Below the pieces are notes generated by a model. That model was not told where the DNA came from, did no database searches, and saw only the letters and a program-made list of their open reading frames with translations. 36,723 nt of DNA from Multifurca ochricompacta (taxonomy: Eukaryota; Basidiomycota; Agaricomycetes; Russulales; Russulaceae). The translations under genes were made by a program, and so were the position numbers. How positions within the stretch are numbered: position 1 is the first letter of the stretch; each line of letters opens with the position of its first letter. This document shows positions 29,124-36,723 of the stretch, one piece after another. The stretch is from NCBI GenBank assembly GCA_022496185.1, contig WTXG01000326.1, forward strand, positions 1-36,723, given 5' to 3'.

Positions 29124-30425
29124 AGTGTACCCTTCCTTTTGAATCCCTCTGCCACTCCCTAAGGGCTCCAGTGCACTTGGTGTGCTTCTGGCACAGCAAC
29201 TGGGCCCTGTCCCCACTTAACAGCCTTAGGGGATTAGCTCCCTTTGGCTGGCTCATCCTGTCTCCCTCTGTGCTTGATTATAGCACCAAACCTTAACCAA
29301 TCCCAAAGCTAGACAGTGCCCAGAGTCTAGCCTTATTGTGCTAGGCTCATGGCTGAGGTAATGGACCCACGCCGACCTGTGCATGCCGCACAGAACGCTC
29401 TGCTGAGCATAACAGGTAACCCCTGGATAATTGTTTTGATACCTGGGTTACCCATAAAATGAAACACGTGCAAGTTCTTTACTTGCATTGTGCATTTCGG
29501 ACATCTGGCCCAGGACATCCCAGTCAAGGAGATATGCACTTGGACACAATGCATTCATTTATGGCTACTCAAGATCCCTCAAAAATTCCTGTTTTATGTT
29601 CATAAGATTAAGATAATTTATTATTCCATTTTTATTTTATTATTCTGGTTTCAATTTTATACGAGTGTGACTGTTCTTTGCATTTCTGTGCATTTCGGAT
29701 AAATGGCCCAGGCCATCCTGGTCAAGGAGATAAGCACTTGGACACAATGCGTTCATTTATGGCTACTCAAGATCCCTCAAATATTGTTGGTTTATGTTCA
29801 GAAGATTGAAAGGATCCTTTATTTACATTATTATTTTATTATTCTGGTTTCATTTCATACAAGCATGACTGTCCTGGTGTGTTTAAGTCAACCTTCCTTA
29901 ATAGGAAGGAGGTCAGACCACCATGTGATGCAATGTAGTCGCTGCCCCATGCAGCTTGTAGATACATGCAGGCCTTGTTTCAGTAAACTAATTTGATAAT
30001 TAGATTATATTATAGTCTAAAGTAGTCTAGAGAGTATTTTAGATAGTGCCAGACCAGCAGAATTGGTCACGCATTGATAAAACAGGTGCATCATGATTTT
30101 CAAGAAGTGGATCACTGATAACACTTTTATTTTACATTGCACTGTTGATCTGCTTTGATATTTCATATGATAATACTAGAACATATTTAAAGATACCCTA
30201 TAGCATACATCAGACAAGATCTTTATTTTTGTGGCTGCAGATGTGTTTTATCTTAGAATTTCTACTGATCTTGTCAATGCATGATTGGTGCCTATACCCG
30301 CCAAACCCACCACACAGGTACAGGTTTCCATGGGTTGGGAGCTGTATACCCATACCTGTACCCAGCAAAACCCGTGGCACTTACCCACGTGGGTATGAAA
30401 ACCCTTGACAATCACTAGAGATAAC

Positions 30426-30671
30426 AATGTGAAGTCACCAAAGGAGGTTTTCAAAGTACAGGGGGTCTGTGGTGATATGATTAGCTTCACTCAAGGGATG
30501 GTAGACATCAAGGTGATTGGCTCTTTGAGTTGCAAGCTGAGCAGAAAAATGAAGGTGGAATTCTTGTAGTTCACTAGGGTTTCAAGTGGGTAATGTCCTA
30601 GAGATGAAGATATCTGTGACAGGGTAAATGTGGTTGACTTGATGAACAATGGAAGGGGATCAAGACTGAGA
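30426..30671 (-). pseudogene. Gyp2 gag N-terminal segment beyond NA-B
   Basis: Minus-strand frame with HLHFSAQLATQRANHLDVY and PLYFENLLW, then TGA, then LHIVIS, which continues after removal of NA-B into APGIVEEYYWIHRN at 27720. This shows that the gag frame crosses the insertion. The upstream end is cut by Cop3 at 30672. Confidence 0.6.
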
Positions 30672-31166
30672 TGAAGAACAGGCATGTGTGCACAGTGATA
30701 CTGACTGTTAGTTAGTGTGTGAGGCTAGAAACAAGTTATACTTCAGAGGAGAAGAAAACTCTCTATTACTATACTACACACCTAGAAACAAGTTATCTAC
30801 AAGAGACGGTTAGTTACAGGTAAGGTAGTAAGTAGAGAGACTGGGACTTACACTTCAGAGGAGAAGAAAACTCTGAAGTGTAAGAGACGAAACAGACACC
30901 CTTATATACTGCTCAAGGGATGGTCTGTGTGCAATGGAATGCGCTAGAATGTACTACTGAGGGACAAAGGCCATTGGCCAGTGAGATATCACATGCTACA
31001 CAGGATTACTAAGGTATATCAGTCAGCTGCTGCGCATCGCAAGAAAGAAAGTAATAATGATATAGTAAAAAGTCCGAAACTCCGAATCTATATCTAATCT
31101 AATCTTGCACAGCTTAGACCCTAACCTAGATGCCTGAAGCACCTCAAGACACATGCCATGTCAACA
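30672..31166 (-). repeat. Cop3 3' LTR
   Basis: Plus strand TGAAGAACAGG...CATGTCAACA. The minus strand has TATATAAG (near 30901-30908). It contains a perfect 14-bp inverted repeat CTTACACTTCAGAG / CTCTGAAGTGTAAG at 30847-30860 and 30871-30884 with a 10-base loop, and a partly repeated CTAGAAACAAGTTAT word. Confidence 0.93.
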
Positions 31167-31372
31167 TCCCTCCATGATTAAGGCATCAGGTCAAAATGAA
31201 TTGAATGAGCATATTGCCAGTCAGGAGGCGTGAGAGTGAGTCGACGAGAGGAGAGGAGTGATCTGAAGTGTGTTATGCAAACTGAAACGCGTTCAGTCAC
31301 ACACCTCTTGCATCACTCTCGAGGTCGACAATATGGACACTTGTTGTGCCACATTCGAGGTCGAGAATATGC

Positions 31373-33275
31373 TCATATAAGCCCAAGTTTAGTAACCATG
31401 TTTTCATGTGACGCTCTTGGTAGAGACTTTGTGAAGCCATCTGCCAGCATTTCACCAGTGGGAGTTCGCACTAAATCGATTAGATGCGATTCAACATACT
31501 CCCTGATTGCATGGTACTTTATTGGTATGTGTTTTGACCGCCTTCCTGTGACAGGGTTTAATGCTAAGTCTACAGCACCCTTATTGTCACAATGGAGTTG
31601 TATGGGTGAAGTGACTTCATATCCCAATTCCTCCATAAACGTCCTATACCATGCAGCCTGATTGGAAGCCTCAGCTAGGCTCATGTATTCAGCTTCTGTG
31701 GTGGACTGTGCTACAGTCTTTTGCTTTCTAGAGCACCAGGATATGGCTCCATTTGCAAGCATGTAGACGTAGCCTGAAGTAGAGTGGCAGTCCTCTTGAT
31801 CTCCCCATGAGGAATCTGCAAAGCCGTGAAGGCCACTCTCTTCATTCCCTCCAGAATATCGCACCCTGTAGCTCATAGTAGCATTTAGGTACTTAAGAAC
31901 ATATTTTGCTAGGCGCAGATGATGTTGTGAAGGATTGGAAGCATATTGACTAAGGCATGCAACAGCAAAGCTAATATCAGGTCTGCTTCCAATCTGCACC
32001 CATAGCAGTGACCCCATTAGCTGTTGATACTTCTTTATTTCTGAAGTAGATGCCTGGCCTTCAAACTTGACCAGATGTGCATCCGCGCTGGCTGGTAGGG
32101 GAGTGTATACTGGATTGGAATCCCTCATCCCAAACTTCTCAAGAATAGACAAGACATAAGCTGCCTGATCAATTTCCAGCGTCTTGTTAGGACAATCTCT
32201 GGTGATGTTAACACCGAGATATGACTGGATTTCTCCCAAGTCAGTCATCTCATATCGGCTAGATAGAGATTCCTTCAGCCATGTTATCTTATCTTTTGAA
32301 GATCCAAGTATAGTGATGTCATCAACATAAAGAATGACGAAAAGTGAATCATCCCCCCCTGGTGATGATACACATATACTCCTGCATCAGAGTATGTCCG
32401 AGTAAAGCCCAGTTCATTAAGAACCGCATGAAATTGAAGATTCATGCTGGGAGGCTTGTTTTAGGCCATATAAAGCTTTTTGTAGCCTACAAACTTTGGA
32501 CTCTTGTCCAGCAATGACAAACCAACAGGTTGCTCCATATAAATCTCCTCATCCAGATCGCCATGAAGGAATGCCGATTTGACATCCATCTGGTGGATTT
32601 CCCAATCTTCTAGCGCAGCTAATGCTAGTAGTAAACGAAGTGATTCAAATCTGGCGACTGGGGAGAATGTTTCATCAAAGTCCACTCCTTCTATTTGAGT
32701 GAAACCTTTTGCCACGAGCCTGCATGAAACCGTCCATCTGGTTTCAACTTAAAAACCCATTTTGATTTGACAGCCTTTCTTCCTTCAGGAAGATCCTCAA
32801 GGCGCCACACATTTAACTTCTTTAAGGCATCTATTTCATATTGGCATGCCTCAAGCCATTCAGCAGCATTATCAGACTGCATTGCCTCCTGAAAGGTCAG
32901 GGGGTCTCTATAAGAGACACCAGCGGCATTCAGCAGCTCCATGGTCCCAAGTCTGGATGACCTTGCACAAACTCTGCATTATCCTCATTGTAAAAGCAAG
33001 GATTCAGACGACATGAACGTTTGGCATAACAATATCAAGATCTAAATCTTCTTGTATGCCATGGACCATCGTTCAGAGCGTGGACTTTCCCTAGTAAAAA
33101 CTGGTTGGGAAAGTTTGCCTCTAGCCTTTTTTGTTGACTTTCTAACAGCACGAGTTCTGGTGGGGAGTGGGAGGGTTCCATTATTTGGGACGGGTGTCTG
33201 ATATATGGTGTCTGTGTGTGTGTCTACTTCATTATCAGGTGTGGTAGGCTCAGGATTTATTTGAGGAGGCTCCAC
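31373..33275 (-). pseudogene. Cop3 reverse transcriptase and RNase H
   Basis: Several overlapping frames: a Ser/Thr/Pro linker (33042-33275), an RT N-terminal block (EIDALKKLNVWRLEDLP, KSKWVFK; 32691-32942), [19 protein letters not shown] and DVKSAFLHG (32461-32715), YVDD near 32315-32330 in another frame, then an uninterrupted 291-codon stretch (31373-32248). The last stretch has RNase H motifs GFADSSWGD, QSTTEAEYMS (catalytic Glu kept) and HCDNKGA. Frameshifts separate the blocks near 32700, 32460 and 32345. It ends at TGA 31373-31375. It is similar throughout to Cop2. Confidence 0.87.
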
Positions 33276-33289
33276 TACCTCCTGTTCCT

Positions 33290-34202
33290 CAACCTTGGTA
33301 TCCTTATACTCAGGATCCTGAGGAACTGTGGCTATTGCTGGTGAGGGTTGGACAGACCCTCCTTCTAGTGGAACAGCTGTTCCTTTCCTTTATCCCTGTT
33401 GTCCGCTACAGAGTGGGATGGGAAGGACTCTTCATTAAACGTCACATCTCTGGACGAAACAAAGGACCAGGTATGTCTATCCCATAGAATATAGCCTTTG
33501 CTATTTGGCTCATACCCAACAAAGACAGCTTTTTTGGCTTTAGGATCCAATTTTTGCTGCTTGTTTTCTGGAACATGATAATATGCTTCACATCCGAAGA
33601 CTTTAAAATAAGAGACATCTGGTATGTCCCCAACCAGAAGCTCTAGCGGTGTCCTCCACTTGTTAGAACAGATGGGAGTTCTGTTTATATATGACATGCT
33701 GTAGAGACAGCGCACTCCCAGAAGCCAAGAGAAAGCCCAGCATGATGAAGCATACTAGTGGCTTTTTCCATTATGGTTCTATTGAACCTTTCAGCTCTTC
33801 CATTCTGTTGTGGGGAATATGGCATCATAAGTTTATGCTCTATGCCAGCCTCACTTAGCAAGGACTTCAGCTCATTATTAATGTATTCGCCACCACGATC
33901 TGTATGTAAGGTCTTTATTTTATATTCGTTTTGTTTTCTAAGAATGCCTTAACATTTGCAAAGACCATTTGAAGTAATGTTTTGCCTTCATTGGAACAAC
34001 TATGGCACTGTGGCTAAAGTCATCTATGAAAGTGGCGAATATAAATGCCCTTGTATTGAGGTACATTGGAGTGGACCGACTAGATCACTATGAATGACCT
34101 CCAAGGGTGCTGAAGCCCGCTTATGAGAGGGAGGGAAAGGAAGGCGATGGGATTTCCCCATTTCGCAGCCATGACAAGGCTTTACTTCCTCTTGGCTATT
34201 TT
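33290..34202 (-). pseudogene. Cop3 integrase
   Basis: CHGCEMGKSHRLPF (CC of the zinc domain) near 34155-34175, EVIHSDLVGPLQ (first Asp) near 34080-34105, HTDRGGEYINNEL (second Asp) near 33880-33910, QQNGRAERFNRTI (Glu) near 33780-33815. A long C-terminal stretch (33365-33715) has VFGCEAYYHVPENK. At least four frame changes break it, so no functional product is expected, though all catalytic residues are still legible. Confidence 0.82.
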
Positions 34203-35698
34203 TTAACTGAGACCCTTTACGGCCTCAGGAGCATATCTTTTCAGGGCTTGTTTAGACATATGACCCATTCTAAGATGCCAGGTATCAAGACTGGTTGATG
34301 CAGTATTTAGGGCAGCAGTAGGTTTATCCACTATTGACCCTTGGATCCAGTATAGATCCCCAGCCTTGATTCCTTCCGCTATTCTTTGTCCTTTATACTC
34401 TATTGCGACATTATATTGATCAAATAAGACCATACCACCTCTGTTGGTGATATGACTTGTAGACAAGATGCGATTTCCTGCTGATGGCATGTAGAAGATG
34501 TTGTTAAGTTCCAATATATAATTTTTATTGGTCCTTATATGGACGCTTCCTACTCCTTCTATTGGAACCACGGTTCCATCCACCACTGTAACAGTGTGTC
34601 CCGAATGAGGTAGATATTCATAGAAATCTGACTCAAAGGGTGTGAAGTGGGTGGTGGCACCACTATCCATCATCCAGGCAAATCCATCATCTTGGAAGCT
34701 TTCTGTCGCATTCAAGGTATAAAGTTTAATGTGAGGTGTCTCATGCACCTCCTGTATTCTTCCACTACCATTAACTATTGTAGCTACTTGGTGGGAAGAT
34801 GATGGTACACTGGTGCCTTGCACCTTCTTCTGGTTGCCCTTTTTTCCTGCTGCGGCATTTTGCTGATCCTGTTTCCTCTGCCGACATTCATTTGCCTTGT
34901 GGCCCAGCTTCTGGCAGTAGAAGCAGGTGACATCATTGGACGATGATGCACCTGCAGGTTGTGGTGTGAAAGTTACTTTTTTGTTTTTATTTTTGTTGAC
35001 ATGGGCTGCCTTGTTAAGGGCAGCCCCAACACCACTTCCTGCGGGGCCGGCAAGTCGGCTTTCCTCATTTAGGAACCTCTGTATGAGGTCCTGAGGGGAA
35101 AGGCATTCAGGAGGACCTGAAGCCAGGATTGATCCAGCAATGGCACTGTACGATGGGGGAAGGGACTGGAGCAAAATAAAGCTCATCTGGAGGTCAGAGA
35201 CCTCCATCCCATTTTCCTTCAGGGTATTCTTTGCATCTAGCACATGCTGCAATTGGGGCCTGAATTGTTTGCCTTCCTCTAAACAGAAGGACGAAACTGA
35301 GCACCACAAATTGTAGGTGGCCATGCTACCCACAGTGCCATACAAGGACTCCAGCTGCTCATACTTTGAGCAGACTGATGGATACTTCCTATCAGAGGCA
35401 ACCTGAGAATATACCTCGCTGGTGACGACCAGCACCAGTAAACCCATCAATACTTCTTCAACCCTATTCCACTTGTGGATTATGGGTTCTGTCCAGGCGG
35501 CAAACCTCACCTGGTAGTCCGCTTCCTTCTCGTCATCCTTCTGCACCGGAGGATTGGCATATTCAGGCCCATCATGTGTGATGTGCCTTCTCATGCCATT
35601 GATCCTCAACAGGGCGGTAAAAGATACCGACCACTGTGGCCAGTTGGAGCCATCGAGCTTGTCGAATTTGAAGGTTGAAGGGAAACGATGTTAGCCAT
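34203..35698 (-). pseudogene. Cop3 Gag, protease and integrase zinc-domain start
   Basis: The likely start ATG is at 35696-35698; one base is missing before codon 10, and from 35609 the frame is open for 468 codons. Gag core with WNRVEEVLMGLLVLV and QLESLYGTVGSMA; CCHC knuckle CFYCQKLGHKANEC at 34884-34925; protease WMMDSGATTHF (DSGA at 34656-34667); then WHLRMGHMSKQALKRY (HH of the integrase zinc domain). It ends at a frameshift in the A-rich run near 34203. Same architecture as Cop2. Confidence 0.88.
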
Positions 35699-35826
35699 TT
35701 GAGATGATTTGTAAAGGTTTTGATCAAGGAAAAGTTATTGGGAATGAACTTTTTAAAAGCTTTGTTGAGCTTGAAGGAATTTGTTGGACTGTGATCAAAG
35801 AGGAGTGCCAGATCAGTAAAGAGCGG

Positions 35827-35842
35827 CAGGGCCCATAACCTG
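35827..35842 (-). promoter_or_regulatory. Cop3 primer-binding site (iMet half-tRNA type)
   Basis: Plus strand CAGGGCCCATAACCTG, identical to the other two copia sites although the LTRs differ; it overlaps the LTR's first two bases. Confidence 0.75.
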
Positions 35843-36316
35843 AAGAACAGGCATGTGCGCGCAGTGATACTGACTGTTAGTTAGTGTGTGAGGCTAGAAA
35901 CAAGTTATACTTCAGAGGAGAAGAAAACTCTCTATTACTATACTACACACCTAGAAACAAGTTATCTACAAGAGATGGTTAGTTACAGGTAAGGTAGTAA
36001 GTAGAGAGACTGGGACTTACACTTCAGAGGAGAAGAAACTCTGAAGTGTAAGAGATGAAACAGACACCCTTATATACTGCTCAAGGGATGGTCTGTGCGC
36101 AATGGAATGCACTAGAATGTACTACTGAGGGACAAAGGCCATTGGCCAGTGAGATATCACATGCTACACAGGATTACTAAGGTATATCAGTCAGCTGCTG
36201 CGCATCGCGAGAAAGAAAGTAATAATGATATAGTAAAAAGTCCGAAACTCCGAATCTATATCTAATCTAATCTTGCACAGCTTAGACCCTAACCTAGATG
36301 CCTGAAGCACCTCAAG
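35841..36316 (-). repeat. Cop3 5' LTR, truncated
   Basis: 476 bp matching 30672-31148. The missing end (ACACATGCCATGTCAACA in the other copy) should lie beyond the window, past the element that starts at 36317. It carries the same 14-bp inverted repeat (36016-36029 / 36039-36052) with a loop one base shorter. Confidence 0.9.
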
Positions 36317-36723
36317 TGTAACGCTCAGCGGGGCATTGCTGTGCGACGTGCACCGGTCGGCGCGAGTCCACTGACACTAGTCTGGCACTAGTCAGCCACA
36401 TCTGCGGCACCTGACACTGTGGGTCCGGGATCTTCAGCAAGCCTGGCACAACAAGGCCAGGCTCTTAGCTTCAGGGTGAATAGGAAGTTGTGCTATAACC
36501 AAGCACAGAGAGAGATGGGACAAGTCAGCCAAAGGGAGCTAATCCCCTAAGGCTGTTGAGTGGGGACAGGACCTGGCCACAGTGCTAGAAGCACACCAAG
36601 TGGACCAAAGTCAGAGAGGGCAAAGGAAGGGAAGCCAGAGCATCAACAGCATCTGGGCAATGGATGGGATTCAGAACAGAAGTGCACACCCATTGCCAGA
36701 GGCAATGGGGTCCTTCCGGAGAT
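36317..36723 (-). repeat. Gypsy-type LTR, truncated by the window edge
   Basis: Starts TGTAACGCTC immediately after TCAAG of the Cop3 LTR. The reverse complement is homologous to the last part of the 28170-29414 LTR: hairpin, GGGGATTAGCTCCCTTTGGCTG block, CACTTGGTGTGCTTCT, and a similar end. It is CpG-richer than its relative, so probably younger. Whether it is a solo LTR or a full element cannot be seen. Confidence 0.8.

Larger units (their letters stand above)
28170..29414 (+). repeat. Solo gypsy-type LTR, 1,245 bp, inserted in NA-B
   Basis: Ends TGTTATG...CATAACA with perfect 5-bp duplications GGTAA (28165-28169 and 29415-29419). A TATATAAG box at 28971-28978 sets plus orientation. The last ~310 bp are homologous to the reverse complement of 36317-36723. 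It contains CATGTGACC-type tandem repeats (28560-28720), a duplicated CCCACACTGATNTGACTCCTGTGGG unit (28730-28840) and a perfect hairpin at 29103-29123. The short frames in it are not convincing genes. Confidence 0.9.
27738..30417 (-). mobile_element. NA-B: non-autonomous hAT-type element, copy 2, carrying a solo LTR
   Basis: Flanked by a perfect 8-bp duplication GAGATAAC (27730-27737 and 30418-30425) inside Gyp2 gag. The left end is TAGTGATTGGCAGGGGTAAC; the right end, read inward, TAGTGATTGTCAAGGG. Without the 28170-29414 LTR and its duplication it is about 1,430 bp and is the reverse complement of NA-A. The internal unit occurs three times here (about 27855-28020, 29465-29650, 29690-29850) against two in NA-A. 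It is more CpG-depleted than NA-A, especially at its right end. No coding frame. Confidence 0.85.
20326..30671 (-). mobile_element. Gyp2: degenerate chromodomain Ty3/gypsy retrotransposon with nested insertions
   Basis: From left: 3' LTR (20326-20898), polypurine tract, chromodomain, integrase, RNase H, RT, protease, then gag. It is split by two hAT-type insertions (24557-26010 and 27738-30417). The reading frames on either side of each insertion join when the insertion and one 8-bp duplication are removed. The gag N-terminal region continues to 30671, where Cop3 begins; the 5' LTR would lie beyond Cop3, outside the window. CpG is nearly absent, and the many stops traced are TGA at expected arginine codons. 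Confidence 0.88.
30672..36316 (-). mobile_element. Cop3: degenerate Ty1/copia retrotransposon, right LTR truncated by a gypsy LTR
   Basis: The left (3') LTR is 30672-31166 (495 bp). The right (5') LTR, 35841-36316, stops 19 bases short because another LTR starts at 36317. Primer-binding site 35827-35842; polypurine tract directly right of 31166 (minus CATGGAGGGA). Gag-Pol in copia order is broken by several frameshifts. The LTRs differ by 7 substitutions, all at CpG, and one A indel over about 476 bp. Confidence 0.92.

Noticed and set aside
24557..30417. One giant fold-back transposon with NA-A and NA-B as arms
   Set aside because: Each copy has its own distinct 8-bp target duplication, and the gypsy frames continue across each insertion separately.

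Overview
The window looks like a nuclear, transposon-packed stretch of a filamentous fungus, most likely a basidiomycete. Supporting evidence: spliced genes with 48-61 nt introns and canonical fungal splice signals, chromodomain Ty3/gypsy retrotransposons, Ty1/copia elements, a hAT transposase gene with 14 small exons, and strong CpG-to-TpG/CpA decay. The phylum is inference; no host marker gene is present. Apart from about 1.2 kb of host-like spliced coding sequence at the left edge, essentially everything recognisable is nested mobile DNA.

Layout: 1-1161, remnants of one or two host-like genes (+), the second with a 1-nt frameshift. 1275-1790, 5' fragment of a copia element (-). 1790-2010, possible short inverted-repeat element. 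2012-8237, Gyp1, a chromodomain gypsy element (-) with its 5' LTR at 7645-8237, interrupted in the integrase by a solo LTR at 3185-3779. 8238-8899, repeat-derived DNA. 8900-17702, a hAT transposase gene (-), split in its 11th intron by a nearly intact copia element, Cop2 (9946-15218, 408-bp LTRs, GATAA target duplication). 18607-20228, a fold-back Tc1/mariner element: two 785-bp inverted arms around a 52-bp loop. 20326-30671, Gyp2, a second chromodomain gypsy (-), interrupted by two inverted copies of one non-autonomous hAT-type family (24557-26010 and 27738-30417, each with its own 8-bp duplication); the second copy carries a 1,245-bp solo LTR (28170-29414). 30672-36316, Cop3, a frameshifted copia element (-) whose right LTR is cut by another gypsy-type LTR running off the window (36317-36723).

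How the pieces fit: no host operon or pathway is visible; the units are replication modules of transposons. The order of nesting is readable from target duplications: hAT before Cop2; Gyp1 before the 3185 solo LTR; Gyp2 before the two hAT-type copies and probably Cop3; the second hAT-type copy before the 28170 LTR; Cop3 before the 36317 LTR. CpG content tells a compatible story: Cop2 is still CpG-rich, while Gyp2 and the Tc1 element are almost or wholly CpG-free.

The strongest observations are: (1) the nonsense codons I traced in Gyp1, Gyp2, the hAT gene and Cop2 are TGA where CGA (Arg) is expected, and all substitutions between LTR pairs of Cop2 and Cop3 fall on CpG sites, indicating cytosine-methylation decay; (2) all three copia copies share a primer-binding site complementary to the anticodon arm of initiator tRNA-Met (half-tRNA priming); (3) Gyp1 has an 11-nt Tf1-style self-primer signature; (4) the Tc1 palindrome could be a natural hairpin-RNA source. 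Frames, domains and repeats were read by eye; no database search was possible.
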